DNA from: Rhodoferax sp.
Lineage (GTDB): Bacteria; Pseudomonadota; Gammaproteobacteria; Burkholderiales; Burkholderiaceae_C
NCBI RefSeq assembly: GCF_030646845.1
Contig: NZ_JAUSLE010000056.1
Location: 1 to 42,783, forward strand
Direction of reading: 5' to 3'
Length of the DNA stretch: 42,783 bases
Position 1 is the stretch's first letter. Every line of letters starts with the position of its first letter. Below the pieces are notes generated by a model that saw nothing but the letters and a program-made list of their open reading frames with translations, did no database searches and had not been told where the DNA came from. Below, piece after piece: positions 9,039 to 17,941 of the stretch. A program made the translations under genes and the position numbers.

Positions 9039-9093
9039 GCTATATATTTTATAGCTACCGGCGCTTTAATACCGGGGGCTAGAGGTCTTTTTT
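9039..9093 (+). repeat. GCT/TAGC hairpin repeat that supplies the acpS stop
   Basis: Core GCTATATATTTTATAGC (9039-9055), then TACCGGCGCT and the tail GGGGGCTAGAGGTC with a T run. The tail's CTA at 9079-9081 is, on the minus strand, the TAG stop of acpS, so the last AcpS codons lie inside the element. The T run might also act as a weak plus-strand terminator with the core, but this is not convincing. Confidence 0.85.
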
Positions 9094-9477
9094 CTCTACG
9101 ACGCAGAAGCTGGCCGCGTAGTCGGTTTCATCCGTCACGCTCACGTGCGCACTCAGGCCGCGGGCTTCGAACCAGTCCTTCAGCACACCATGCAGCACGA
9201 TGGTGGGCTGGCCGCTGGGCAGCTTGCCAATCTCGCACAGGCGCCAGGTCATGGGCATCACCATGCCCATGCCAATGGCCTTGCTGAAGGCTTCTTTGGC
9301 GCTAAAGCGGGTGGCGAGGTAACGGATGCCGCGCTCGGGCCAGCGCGCGCTGCGGGCCTTCCAAGTAGCGAATTCGGCCTCGCTCAAGATCTTGAGGGCG
9401 AAGCGGTCGCCGTGGCGCCCCAGGCTGGCGCGGATGCGACGCACGTCGCAGATGTCGGTGCCAATGCCGTAGATCAT
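9079..9477 (-). CDS. acpS: holo-[acyl-carrier-protein] synthase
   Basis: Transfers 4'-phosphopantetheine from CoA to the serine of apo-ACP. The 132 residues begin [15 protein letters not shown], with the Mg-binding Asp in GTDI, and [14 protein letters not shown] carries the conserved Glu and Lys. The stop codon and the C-terminal KKDL lie within the tail of a hairpin repeat (9039-9093), so the end of the protein is probably repeat-derived. It follows pdxJ (gap about 30 bases), the conserved recO-pdxJ-acpS order. Its substrate gene acpP lies about 13 kb away. Confidence 0.97.
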   Translation of the reverse strand: MIYGIGTDICDVRRIRASLGRHGDRFALKILSEAEFATWKARSARWPERGIRYLATRFSAKEAFSKAIGMGMVMPMTWRLCEIGKLPSGQPTIVLHGVLKDWFEARGLSAHVSVTDETDYAASFCVVEKKDL

Positions 9478-9507
9478 GCTGCGAACCTTTAACCGGCCCC
9501 GGCAGGC

Positions 9508-10275
9508 TCAGCCCGAACGGGCCGGGGCGAACGCGCTGTCGATGCAGCGCAGGTAATCCTGAATCGTGGCGCTGTAGCCCAGTTCCAGCGCATCGGCGAT
9601 CAGGGCATGGCCGATCGAGACTTCTGCCACACCGGGCACTGCGCGGATGAAGGCACTGAGGTTGCCGCGGTTCAAGTCATGTCCGGCGTTGACGCCCAGG
9701 CCGGCATCCAGCGCCGCTTGCGCGGCCGCGGCAAAACGTCTCAGCTCGGCATCCTGCTGTGGGGTGCCCCAGGCAGCGGCATAGGGCTCGGTATACAGCT
9801 CCACGCGGTCGGCACCAACGGCTTTGGCTGCGGCCATGGCGGGGGCGTCGGCGTCCATGAACAGGCTGACGCGCACGCCCAGGCTCTGGGCCTCGGCAAT
9901 GAGCGGACGCAGACGGTCCGCGTCGTGGGCCAGATTCCAGCCATGGTCGCTGGTGAACTGGCCTTCGGAGTCCGGCACGAGAGTGCATTGGTGCGGACGG
10001 AATTCCCGCACGAAGCCCATCAGGTTCTGGTACGGATTGCCTTCGATGTTGAACTCACGGTCCGGCCAGGACTTCATCAACGCCGCCAGGTCACGCACGT
10101 CGTCCGCCCGGATATGGCGCTCGTCCGGACGCGGATGCACCGTGATGCCGTTGGCCCCCGCCTGCAGGCACAGCGTAGCCGCGCGCGTGACGCTGGGGAT
10201 GCCCAGATGGCGCGTGTTGCGCACCAAAGCCACTTTGTTCAGGTTGACCGAGAGCGCTGTCCTGTTCGTGTTCAT
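9508..10275 (-). CDS. pdxJ: pyridoxine 5'-phosphate synthase
   Basis: Condenses 1-deoxyxylulose 5-phosphate with 3-amino-1-hydroxyacetone phosphate in vitamin B6 synthesis. The 255-residue TIM barrel shows SVNLNKVALVRNTRH, GANGITVHPRPDERHI (catalytic Glu and His region), FNIEGNP and GLGVNAGHDLN. The ATG at 10275 lies 8 bases after the recO stop, in the usual recO-pdxJ-acpS order. Confidence 0.98.
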   Translation of the reverse strand: MNTNRTALSVNLNKVALVRNTRHLGIPSVTRAATLCLQAGANGITVHPRPDERHIRADDVRDLAALMKSWPDREFNIEGNPYQNLMGFVREFRPHQCTLVPDSEGQFTSDHGWNLAHDADRLRPLIAEAQSLGVRVSLFMDADAPAMAAAKAVGADRVELYTEPYAAAWGTPQQDAELRRFAAAAQAALDAGLGVNAGHDLNRGNLSAFIRAVPGVAEVSIGHALIADALELGYSATIQDYLRCIDSAFAPARSG

Positions 10276-10283
10276 GTTTATCT

Positions 10284-11036
10284 TCAGAGGGATTGAAGGT
10301 CAATCATCATTTGGCGCGTACGCAGGGTATTCACCCCACAATGGTAAGTCAGCAGCGTGCGCAACTGGGGTTTGAGCTCCGCCATCACTTCAGAGCAGGC
10401 GCGCAAAGTGGCAGTAAACGGGGCCCGGTCACCCAGCGACTGCTGTAGCGCCGTCCATTGCGCGCCGCTGAGGCTGGCCCGATCCGCCGCATTGGTCTGA
10501 CGCAGGCCACCTTCGGGCACCAGACTGTAGCGGGCCTGCGGGTCCAGATCAAGCAGTGTCATGGTCTGGGCGTCCAGCAGGGGCAGCAGCCCGATCTCGC
10601 GCAGCAGCAACAGCTCGAAGGCGCGCAGGGCAGACTGCAGGACCTCGCCGTGCTCGGACGCAATCACCTGCACCACATTGGCGTAGACGTCGAACAAGCG
10701 CGGATGCGGGTCATCGCGCGCCAGCAGCAGCAACAGAAGTTCGTTGAGGTAAAGGCCGGACATCAGCGCGTCGCCAGTCGGCATGACATGGCCGCCCTGC
10801 CACTCGGCGCTTTTGAGGGTGCGGATTTCGGCATCGCCGCCAAACGCGACGTGCAGCGGCTGCAGTGGCAACAAGATGGGGCGAAAGCTGGAGCTGGGCC
10901 GCTTGGCGCCCTTGGCCACCAGCGCAATGCGCCCGTGGTGGCGCGTGAATACTTCCAGAATCAGGCTCGACTCGCTCCAGTCGTAGCGGTGCAGGACATA
11001 AGCGGGTTCGTCAGCGATGCGCTTATTGGTAGCCAA
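10284..11036 (-). CDS. recO: DNA repair protein RecO
   Basis: Recombination mediator that helps RecR load RecA onto SSB-coated single strands. An N-terminal OB fold ([42 protein letters not shown]) is followed by an all-helical C-terminal domain; no zinc cysteines are evident. Total 250 residues. The chosen start is TTG 11036 ([11 protein letters not shown]), which overlaps the era stop by about 14 bases; no ATG fits, and the longer open frame runs inside era. The start has moderate certainty. Confidence 0.9.
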   Translation of the reverse strand: MATNKRIADEPAYVLHRYDWSESSLILEVFTRHHGRIALVAKGAKRPSSSFRPILLPLQPLHVAFGGDAEIRTLKSAEWQGGHVMPTGDALMSGLYLNELLLLLLARDDPHPRLFDVYANVVQVIASEHGEVLQSALRAFELLLLREIGLLPLLDAQTMTLLDLDPQARYSLVPEGGLRQTNAADRASLSGAQWTALQQSLGDRAPFTATLRACSEVMAELKPQLRTLLTYHCGVNTLRTRQMMIDLQSL

Positions 11037-12060
11037 AGCTGCGCACCCGCGCTTCGTCGTCAGCCCAACCCGAGCGCACCTTGACCCACAACTCGATGAA
11101 GACCTTGGCATCCAGCAGCTTTTCCAGCTCGACCCGGGTCTCCGTCCCGATGCGCTTGATGCGCTCGCCCTTGTCGCCGATCACCATCGCTTTGTGGGTG
11201 TCTCGCTCCACGACGATGGTGGCCGCTATCTTGAGCAGCCGTTTTTGGCCCTTGCGCGCAGGCGGCTCTTCCTCAAACTTGTCAATGACCACCGTGGACG
11301 TGTACGGCAACTCGTCCCCGGTGAGACGAAACAGCTTTTCGCGCACGGTCTCGCTGGCCAGGAATTTCTCGCTGCGGTCGGTCAGTTCGTCTTCGGCGTA
11401 CCACCAGGCCTGCTCCGGCAGGTACTTTTCGCAAATCGTGAGCAGTCGTTCAATGTCTTTGGCGTTCTTGGCCGACATCGGGACAAACTCGGCAAACGCG
11501 TGGCGCTGCTGCATCTCCTGCAGCCACGGCGCGATGTCGGCGCGGCGGGTGACCTGATCCAGCTTGTTCGCTACCAACAGGGTGGGAATGTCCTTGCTCA
11601 GCAGCGCCAGCACCTTGGCATCGGCCTGGTTGAACATGCCGGCTTCCACCACGAACAGAATCAGGTCCACATCGCCCACAGCGCCCAGCACGGTCTTGTT
11701 GAGCGAGCGGTTCAGGGCGTTGTTGTGGCGTGTCTGGAAACCCGGTGTATCGACAAACACAAACTGCGTGGCACCCTGGGTGTGCATGCCGGTGATGCGG
11801 TGGCGCGTAGTCTGCGCCTTGCGCGAGGTGATGCTGATCTTCTGGCCGACCAGGGCGTTAAGCAGGGTCGACTTGCCGACGTTGGGTTTGCCCACGATGG
11901 CGACCAGGCCGCAACGCTGCCCTTCAACCGGGGTGTCTGCGGGTGCGGCCGTGCGCATGCCTTTGAGCATGCTTTCCAGATCATTTTGACCTTCAGCCCC
12001 CGTGGAATCTGTGCTAACAGCTACTGATTTAGTAGCATCTGTGGATTTTTTTGCAGTCAT
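11023..12060 (-). CDS. era: GTPase Era with repeat-derived N-terminal extension
   Basis: Essential GTPase that binds the 3' end of 16S rRNA in 30S assembly. G1 is [10 protein letters not shown]3 is DTPG, G4 is NKLD, and a C-terminal KH domain follows ([20 protein letters not shown]). At 345 residues it is longer than the usual ~300; the excess is N-terminal. Residues about 9-27 ([19 protein letters not shown]) are encoded by a hairpin repeat at 11981-12036. The ATG at 12060 overlaps the rnc stop as ATGA, supporting this start. An internal Met ([10 protein letters not shown]) is an alternative that would skip the repeat. Confidence 0.95.
   Translation of the reverse strand: MTAKKSTDATKSVAVSTDSTGAEGQNDLESMLKGMRTAAPADTPVEGQRCGLVAIVGKPNVGKSTLLNALVGQKISITSRKAQTTRHRITGMHTQGATQFVFVDTPGFQTRHNNALNRSLNKTVLGAVGDVDLILFVVEAGMFNQADAKVLALLSKDIPTLLVANKLDQVTRRADIAPWLQEMQQRHAFAEFVPMSAKNAKDIERLLTICEKYLPEQAWWYAEDELTDRSEKFLASETVREKLFRLTGDELPYTSTVVIDKFEEEPPARKGQKRLLKIAATIVVERDTHKAMVIGDKGERIKRIGTETRVELEKLLDAKVFIELWVKVRSGWADDEARVRSFGYQ
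11981..12036 (-). repeat. GCT/TAGC hairpin repeat inside era
   Basis: Minus-strand core GCTACTAAATCAGTAGC (12020-12036) has a perfect 6-bp stem GCTACT/AGTAGC. It is followed by TGTTAGCACA and a tail with ACGGGGGCTGAAGGTC. All of it is read in frame as the N-terminal extension of Era. Confidence 0.8.
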
Positions 12061-12743
12061 TGCCGGATCTTTGCCTTGATTGTTTGCAGCATCGCAGCAG
12101 CTGCGGCCTGTTCGCCGGCACGGCGCGAGCCGCCAATGCCGCGTTCTGAAAAATTGAGTTCAATGATTTCACATTCGACGTCAAACGTCTGCTTGTGCGC
12201 CGCGCCCTGGGTCCCCACGACCCGGTACAGCGGCAAATTCATTTTGCGCCCCTGCAGCCACTCCTGCAACTCGGTCTTGGGGTCTTTGCCAATGGCTTCC
12301 ATTTCCGGGTTGATTTCGACCGCTTTGAACAGGCGATGGACCAGGCTTTGCGCCGCCGAAAAACCCGCATCCAGATAGACGGCGCCGATGATGGCTTCAA
12401 GGGCATCGGCCAGGATGGAAGGCCTCTTTTGCCCCCCGGATCGGGCCTCACCCTCCCCCAGACGAATTACATCGGGCAAACCCAGCTCGACCGCCAGCTG
12501 GTGCAGCGTCTCCTGCTTGACCAGATTGGCGCGCACACGGGACAGGTCGCCCTCAGGCAAGGCACTCAGCCGCTCATACAGCAAATCAGCGACGGCGAGG
12601 TTCAGGACGGAATCACCCAGAAACTCCAGCCGCTCGTAGTGATCGGCTGAGAAACTTCGGTGCGTCACAGCGCGAGTCAGCAGACCCGCGTTCGAAAACT
12701 CATACTGCAGGCGACGCTGCAGCGCAATCAGCCCTTCATTCAC
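12057..12743 (-). CDS. rnc: ribonuclease III
   Basis: Double-strand-specific RNase for rRNA and mRNA processing. The signature [13 protein letters not shown] carries metal-binding acidic residues; the second acidic set is in [17 protein letters not shown]-terminal double-stranded RNA binding domain ([23 protein letters not shown] ... [16 protein letters not shown]) completes 228 residues. The stop overlaps the era start (ATGA). It lies 25 bases downstream of the DUF4845 gene, in the lepA-lepB-DUF4845-rnc-era order common in this order of bacteria. Confidence 0.98.
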   Translation of the reverse strand: MNEGLIALQRRLQYEFSNAGLLTRAVTHRSFSADHYERLEFLGDSVLNLAVADLLYERLSALPEGDLSRVRANLVKQETLHQLAVELGLPDVIRLGEGEARSGGQKRPSILADALEAIIGAVYLDAGFSAAQSLVHRLFKAVEINPEMEAIGKDPKTELQEWLQGRKMNLPLYRVVGTQGAAHKQTFDVECEIIELNFSERGIGGSRRAGEQAAAAAMLQTIKAKIRQ

Positions 12744-12768
12744 GCTCCAATACCTCTGCCCTGGCGCA

Positions 12769-13122
12769 TTATTTGGAGCGACCTGCGTATTTGAGTGTCA
12801 GGTAACCGGGGCCCGCCAGATGGATTTCGCGCTGGTAGGCAAAACTGACGACGATCTTGTCGCCCTCTTTGGTGACCTCCAGATCCTTGCCGCTGATGGC
12901 GTTGATGTTGTCGATCGCGGCCGCCTTGTCAAAGATGGTGCGCACTTCAACGACTGAATTGCCTTCCCGCGCCTTGTTGACGGCTTTGAGAACCGACTGG
13001 TATTCGATGGCCGTCGGCACGACTTGCGCAGTAATCACCCCGGTCACGGCCAGCAAACCGCCAACCACCAGGATCCCCAAAAAAGACACGCCGCGCTGCC
13101 TGGACTTGAACTGAACCGTCAT
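12769..13122 (-). CDS. DUF4845 single-pass membrane protein
   Basis: A 117-residue protein with an N-terminal KSRQRGVSFLGILVVGGLLAVTGVITAQVVP. This resembles a type IV pilin-like leader followed by a membrane helix, then a small soluble domain (EYQSVLKAVNKAREG ... KDLEVTKEGDKIVVSFAYQREI). DUF4845 proteins are regularly found between lepB and rnc in Beta- and Gammaproteobacteria; their function is not established. The RGVSFLG segment lacks the usual Glu-5, so cleavage by a prepilin peptidase is doubtful. Confidence 0.85.
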   Translation of the reverse strand: MTVQFKSRQRGVSFLGILVVGGLLAVTGVITAQVVPTAIEYQSVLKAVNKAREGNSVVEVRTIFDKAAAIDNINAISGKDLEVTKEGDKIVVSFAYQREIHLAGPGYLTLKYAGRSK

Positions 13123-13150
13123 ACATTTTCCCCTAATGGTGAAGCCAATT

Positions 13151-14116
13151 TCAATTGAACGACCCGATGCGCTTCAGACTGCTGAAGTTCATCCAGACAA
13201 AGAATGCTCTTCCGACAATGTTCTTGTCAGGCACGAAGCCCCAGTAACGCGAGTCCAGCGAATTATCGCGGTTGTCCCCCATCATGAAGTAGTGGCCTTC
13301 CGGCACTTTGCAGACGACCCCTTCGACGCTGTAGCGGCAGTTCTGCTTGAAGGCGAAATCATCCGTTCCCGGAACAAACGCAGGGCGGTCATCGTCGTTG
13401 AGGATTCTGTGCTTGTGCTCGCCCAGGGACTCTTCATACTGTTTGAAATAGCGCATCACGTCTTCGTCAAAGAATTCGGGGACCGCCACCGTTGTCATCA
13501 CTTTTCCGTTGATGGTCAGGCGTTTGTTGAGATAAGCGACTTCATCGCCGGGTACGCCGACCACCCGCTTGATGTAGTCCAGACTGGGCTTGGGCGGGTA
13601 GCGGAACACCATCACATCGCCGCGCTGCGGTTTGTTGCCTTCGGTGATTTTGGTGTTGATCACTGGCAGGCGCACACCGTAGTGAAATTTGTTGACCAGG
13701 ATAAGGTCCCCTACCAACAGGGTGGGAATCATGGAGCCTGAAGGGATCTTGAACGGCTCGAACAGGAATGAGCGCAGGAAAAACACGGCGATGATCACCG
13801 GAAAGAGCCCGGCCGTCCAGTCCAGCCACCAGGGTTGCGCGAGGATGCGTCCGCGGGCCACAGCAATGTCCCCATCCACCTGGCTGATGCCCAGCTTGCC
13901 CAGTTCCACACGACGCTGGGCCGCTTCGGCTTCCAGCAGAGCTGCTGCTTTTTGCCGCTGGGGTAGAAAATAAAAACGCTCGGCCAGCCAGTAAGCGCCG
14001 GTCACAACGGTTGCCAGAAATAGCAGCAGTGCAAAGTTGCCTTCCACCATGCCAAAGTACCAGGCACCGGCGTAGCCCACGAAGGCAGCCAGAATCAGGG
14101 AGGTCAGAACTTGCAT
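13151..14116 (-). CDS. lepB: signal peptidase I
   Basis: Inner-membrane protease that removes signal peptides from exported proteins. Two N-terminal membrane segments (LILAAFVGYAGAWYFGMV and FALLLFLATVVTGAYWLA) and a third (GLFPVIIAVFFLRSFLF) precede the catalytic domain. The nucleophilic Ser is in PSGSMIPTLL, the general-base Lys in DYIKRVVGVPGDE, and box E is GDNRDNSLDSR. 321 residues is normal. The ATG overlaps the lepA stop (ATGA at 14113-14118 on the minus strand), so they are coupled. Confidence 0.98.
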   Translation of the reverse strand: MQVLTSLILAAFVGYAGAWYFGMVEGNFALLLFLATVVTGAYWLAERFYFLPQRQKAAALLEAEAAQRRVELGKLGISQVDGDIAVARGRILAQPWWLDWTAGLFPVIIAVFFLRSFLFEPFKIPSGSMIPTLLVGDLILVNKFHYGVRLPVINTKITEGNKPQRGDVMVFRYPPKPSLDYIKRVVGVPGDEVAYLNKRLTINGKVMTTVAVPEFFDEDVMRYFKQYEESLGEHKHRILNDDDRPAFVPGTDDFAFKQNCRYSVEGVVCKVPEGHYFMMGDNRDNSLDSRYWGFVPDKNIVGRAFFVWMNFSSLKRIGSFN

Positions 14117-15927
14117 CAGCCGTCCACCTGCAAAATTGCCAGAAATGCCTCTTGCGGCACTTCAACTGAACCGATTTGCTTCATACGTTTCTTACCTTCT
14201 TTTTGTTTGTCCAGGAGCTTGCGCTTGCGTGAAATATCACCGCCATAGCACTTGGCGATGACGTTCTTGCGCAGCGCCTTGATTGACTCGCGCGCAATGA
14301 TATTGGAGCCAATGGCGGCCTGAATCGCGACATCGTACATCTGGCGGGAAATGGTCTCCCGCATCTTGGCCACCACCGCCCGGCCGCGAAATTGCGACTG
14401 CGAGCGGTGCACGATGATCGACAGCGCATCGACCTTGTCGCCGTTGAGCAGAATGTCGACCTTCACCACGTCGGCGGCCCGGTATTCCTTGAACTCGTAG
14501 TCCATGGACGCGTAGCCCCGCGACACGGACTTGAGCTTGTCAAAGAAATCCAGAACAATTTCAGCCAGCGGCATCTCGTAGGTGAGCATCACCTGGCGAC
14601 CGTGGTAGGCCATGTTCATCTGCACACCGCGCTTCTGGTTGGCCAAGGTCATCACGGCACCGACATAGTCTTGCGGCATGTACAGATGCACGGTGACGAT
14701 CGGCTCGCGTATCTCGTCCATCCGGCCCTGATCGGGCATCTTGGACGGATTTTCAACCATCCTCACTTCGCCGTCCGCCTGCACCACCTGATACACAACG
14801 CTGGGCGCGGTGGTGATCAGATCCTGGTCAAACTCGCGCTCCAGGCGCTCCTGCACGATCTCCATGTGCAGCAGACCCAGAAAGCCACAGCGAAAACCGA
14901 AACCCAGTGCTTGCGACACTTCGGGTTCATAGTGCAGCGATGAATCGTTCAGCTTGAGCTTCTCCAGGCTGTCGCGCAGGCCTTCATATTGATTGGCTTC
15001 GGTCGGATACAGACCGGCAAACACCTGCGGCTGGATTTCCTTGAAACCGGGCAGCGGTTCCGTCGCCGTGAAGGCGGCACCGCCGGTACCGGGTTTGATC
15101 AGGGTGATGGTGTCACCCACCTTGGCGGCTTGCAGTTCGCGAATGCCCGCGATGATATAGCCCACCTCACCCGCCTCCAGTGAGTCGCGTGACTCATTGG
15201 CGGGGGTGAACACCCCAAGGTTATCGGCGTTGTACATCGTGCCGGTCGCCATCATCTTGAAGCGATCGCCCTTGGCCAGTCGACCATCGACCACGCGCAC
15301 CAGCATCACCACGCCGACATAAGTGTCGAACCAGCTGTCAACGATCATGGCGCGCAAGGGCCCAGCCGGGTTGCCCTTGGGCGGCGGAATTCTGGCGACC
15401 ACCGCTTCGAGAATGTCGTCAATGCCCATGCCGGTCTTGGCCGAACACGCGATGGCATCGGTGGCATCAATGCCGATCACATCTTCAATTTCAACTTTGG
15501 CGTTCTCAGGATCTGCATTCGGCAAATCCATTTTATTGAGCACGGGCACCACCTCGACGCCAAGCTCCAGGGCGGTGTAGCAGTTGGCAACGGTTTGCGC
15601 TTCAACACCCTGGCTGGCATCCACCACCAGCAGTGCGCCTTCGCACGCAGAGAGTGAACGACTCACTTCATAGGAGAAGTCCACGTGCCCCGGTGTATCG
15701 ATCAGATTGAGGTTGTAAATCTGGCCATCGAGCGCTTTGTATTTCAGTGCTGCGGTCTGCGCCTTGATGGTTATCCCACGCTCTTTCTCGATGTCCATCG
15801 AGTCCAGCACCTGGGCTTGCATCTCCCGCTCCTGCAAGCCGCCACAACGCTGAATCAAGCGATCCGCCAATGTGGATTTGCCGTGATCAATGTGCGCAAT
15901 GATCGAGAAATTTCTGATGTGATTCAT
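14116..15927 (-). CDS. lepA: elongation factor 4 (back-translocating GTPase LepA)
   Basis: Ribosome-associated GTPase that affects initiation and elongation under ionic stress. Starts [24 protein letters not shown] with the P-loop. G3 is DTPGH, G4 is NKMD, and the EF-4 C-terminal domain ends [37 protein letters not shown]. The start at ATG 15927 gives 603 residues, the family norm; a GTG at 15939 would add four. No clear Shine-Dalgarno sequence is seen. A strong minus-strand terminator lies only about 44 bases upstream (15971-16001), so transcription must restart or read through there. Confidence 0.97.
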   Translation of the reverse strand: MNHIRNFSIIAHIDHGKSTLADRLIQRCGGLQEREMQAQVLDSMDIEKERGITIKAQTAALKYKALDGQIYNLNLIDTPGHVDFSYEVSRSLSACEGALLVVDASQGVEAQTVANCYTALELGVEVVPVLNKMDLPNADPENAKVEIEDVIGIDATDAIACSAKTGMGIDDILEAVVARIPPPKGNPAGPLRAMIVDSWFDTYVGVVMLVRVVDGRLAKGDRFKMMATGTMYNADNLGVFTPANESRDSLEAGEVGYIIAGIRELQAAKVGDTITLIKPGTGGAAFTATEPLPGFKEIQPQVFAGLYPTEANQYEGLRDSLEKLKLNDSSLHYEPEVSQALGFGFRCGFLGLLHMEIVQERLEREFDQDLITTAPSVVYQVVQADGEVRMVENPSKMPDQGRMDEIREPIVTVHLYMPQDYVGAVMTLANQKRGVQMNMAYHGRQVMLTYEMPLAEIVLDFFDKLKSVSRGYASMDYEFKEYRAADVVKVDILLNGDKVDALSIIVHRSQSQFRGRAVVAKMRETISRQMYDVAIQAAIGSNIIARESIKALRKNVIAKCYGGDISRKRKLLDKQKEGKKRMKQIGSVEVPQEAFLAILQVDG

Positions 15928-15970
15928 CAACGGGAACACTTAAGTGATTGAATTAAAACGATGAGACAAG

Positions 15971-16001
15971 AAAAAAGGGCGCGTCGAATGCTGACGCGCC
16001 C
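15971..16001 (-). terminator. intrinsic terminator just upstream of lepA
   Basis: On the minus strand a perfect 9-bp stem GGGCGCGTC/GACGCGCCC (15993-16001 with 15977-15985) with a 7-base loop is followed by six Ts. It ends about 44 bases before the lepA ATG, so it either ends a short upstream transcript or attenuates lepA. Confidence 0.8.
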
Positions 16002-16381
16002 TGAACCAACAATCATTGGCAACTGCGAAGGTTGGAGCTTCATTGTAGGCAAAAAGCCAGGAACGTACAGCCCAAAAAACCGTCACCATGAGGCGTTGCC
16101 ATGCAGCAACAAGAACTTTATACACAACTTATTAACAATTTTGGCGAATGAACATCTGGACAACTTGTGGGTGAACTGTGGACCGCTTGTGGGTGATTCC
16201 AGTTCATCCCGTATCGTGGACTAAGGCTCTTGCGATATGCCTGTAATCCTTGATCATCCGCCTCCATTCTAACCAAAATGGCAACTACCCGAATTGAAAG
16301 TTAGTGAATGCCAACATCTATTCATTGAAAAAACAGGTCGAAATATATTTTTCCATCGTTCTTTTGAAGGGCAATTCAGCC
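16002..16381. other. gene-poor gap between lepA and mucD
   Basis: About 380 bases with no convincing gene. A minus-strand frame of 61 codons (15940-16125, GTG start) runs through the terminator and has no ribosome site, so I do not accept it. What is visible: TACAAT on the minus strand (plus 16042-16047) as a possible -10, and a TTATACACA at 16118-16126. Three TGTGG repeats spaced 11 bases apart follow (16166, 16177, 16188). Confidence 0.6.
16118..16196 (+). promoter_or_regulatory. DnaA-box match with 11-bp phased TGTGG repeats
   Basis: TTATACACA (16118-16126) matches the DnaA box consensus TTATNCACA exactly. TGTGGGTGA (16166), TGTGGACCG (16177) and TGTGGGTGA (16188) recur every 11 bases and resemble the reverse box TGTGGATAA at 6-7 of 9 positions. 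No dnaA, dnaN or rpmH gene is nearby, so it is not evidently oriC. It may be a DnaA-binding or other protein-binding site. Confidence 0.35.
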
Positions 16382-16416
16382 AAAAAGACCCAAAACCCGA
16401 CTCCAGATCGGGGTCT
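16382..16416 (-). terminator. terminator after mucD
   Basis: Minus strand: AGACCC (16411-16416) pairs with GGGTCT (16386-16391), with an inner CCGA/TCGG stem, followed by five Ts. It lies about 19 bases after the mucD stop and closes the rpoE-rseA-mucB-mucD unit. Confidence 0.6.
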
Positions 16417-16434
16417 TCTCACAATTGCCGATGC

Positions 16435-17904
16435 TTAGCGTGTGGGTCGAATCACTGCGTATTGGGCCCATTCACCCCGTCGCAGCAGCACATTGACGGG
16501 CTTGTTCTTGTCCAGCTTCTGCACTGCCGCGTCGAACTCCTTGACGTTGGCAACCGTCACGTTGGCAACCGCCACGATCACGTCACCCTCACGCACGCCG
16601 GCGCGGGCAGCCGCATCCGTGGCAGCTTCGACCTTCACGCCGCCTTTGATCTTGAGCTCCTTCTTGAGTGCGTCAGTCAACTCGCTGACCGCCAACCCGA
16701 GTGCCTGCCCGGCCGATGATGCCTTGGGCTTGTCGTCCTTGTCGACCGCTTTTCGGACGGGCTTGTCAGCCTCGACTTCCGCAATTGTAACTGTCAACTC
16801 CTTGTATCCGCCCCGCCGAAACACGGTCAGCGAACTGCGGGTGCCCGGTTTGGTCCCACCCACCATGCGCGGCAGGTCGCTGGACTTCTCGACCACTTTC
16901 CCTTCAAACTTGGTGATGATGTCACCCGCCTCGACGCCCGCCTTCTCGGCTGGCCCGCCGGCCTCGACACTGCGCACCAGTGCCCCTTGCGGTTTACCCA
17001 AGCCGATGGACTCCGCCACGTCCTTGGTGACCTGGTCAATCTGCACGCCGATGCGACCGCGCGTGACACGGCCAGACACCCGCAACTGCTCGCTGACACG
17101 AACCGCTTCGTCCATCGGGATGGCAAACGAGATGCCCATGGAACCGCCAGAGCGCGAATAAATCTGGCTGTTGATGCCCACAACTTCCCCACGCATGTTG
17201 ATCAGTGGGCCGCCCGAATTGCCGGGGTTGATCGCCACATCGGTCTGAATGAACGGAAGGTAGTCACCGGTATCGCGCTGCTTGGCGCTGACAATGCCGG
17301 CCGTCACGGTGTTTTCCAGACCAAACGGAGATCCGATAGCCATCACCCACTCACCAACCTTGAGCCGGGTCACATCACCGACCTTCACCGCAGGCAGGCC
17401 CGTGGCTTCGATCTTGACAACCGCAACATCGCTGCGCTTGTCAGCGCCAATGATCTTGGCTTTGAACTCGCGTTTGTCGGTGAGCGTCACGATCACTTCG
17501 TCCGCCCCGTCAACGACGTGTGCATTGGTCATGATGAGGCCGTCGGCCGACAGGATGAAACCCGATCCCACGCCGCGTGGCTGCTCTTCCTCGTCCGGCG
17601 CAGGGCGATTCGGACGTGGCGCCTGGCGCGGGATATTGGGCATCGGCAGTCCGAATCGACGGAAAAACTCCAGCATTTCCTCTTCGCCGGGCGCGCCCGA
17701 GCCGTTACGGGCCGTCACTTTTTCAAGCGTGCGAATGTTCACCACCGACGGACCCACCTGCTCCACCAAATCTGTGAAGTCCGGCAAAGTGCGCACCTGA
17801 GCCACTGCGGACGTAACGGGCGCCAACGCGACCGTCAGCGTCAGGACGCTGGCAGCGGTCAGAACATACGCGTTCAGCTTCTTCCAATCGATTTGAATCA
17901 TCAT
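16435..17904 (-). CDS. mucD: periplasmic Do-like serine protease/chaperone
   Basis: DegP/MucD-type protease that degrades misfolded envelope proteins and damps sigma-E signalling. The 489 residues have an N-terminal signal peptide (hydrophobic AYVLTAASVLTLTVALAPVTSAVA) and a trypsin-like domain with triad His129 (TNAHVVDG), Asp159 (RSDVAVVKI) and Ser230 (NPGNSGGPL). Two PDZ domains follow, from GRIGVQIDQV and from LGLAVSELTDALKK. ATG 17904 with AAGGAAAGG upstream is preferred to a longer frame from 17979. It lies directly after mucB. Confidence 0.96.
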   Translation of the reverse strand: MMIQIDWKKLNAYVLTAASVLTLTVALAPVTSAVAQVRTLPDFTDLVEQVGPSVVNIRTLEKVTARNGSGAPGEEEMLEFFRRFGLPMPNIPRQAPRPNRPAPDEEEQPRGVGSGFILSADGLIMTNAHVVDGADEVIVTLTDKREFKAKIIGADKRSDVAVVKIEATGLPAVKVGDVTRLKVGEWVMAIGSPFGLENTVTAGIVSAKQRDTGDYLPFIQTDVAINPGNSGGPLINMRGEVVGINSQIYSRSGGSMGISFAIPMDEAVRVSEQLRVSGRVTRGRIGVQIDQVTKDVAESIGLGKPQGALVRSVEAGGPAEKAGVEAGDIITKFEGKVVEKSSDLPRMVGGTKPGTRSSLTVFRRGGYKELTVTIAEVEADKPVRKAVDKDDKPKASSAGQALGLAVSELTDALKKELKIKGGVKVEAATDAAARAGVREGDVIVAVANVTVANVKEFDAAVQKLDKNKPVNVLLRRGEWAQYAVIRPTR

Positions 17905-17941
17905 CGACCTTTCCTTGAAAAACAAATTGGTATATGGGGTG

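Noticed and set aside
15940..16125. Minus-strand 61-codon frame upstream of lepA.
   Set aside because: It starts with GTG without a ribosome site, runs through the terminator stem, and has no recognisable family features.
16118..16196. Possible chromosomal origin because of the DnaA-like boxes.
   Set aside because: No dnaA, dnaN, gyrB, parAB or rpmH nearby and no AT-rich unwinding region; kept only as a possible binding site.
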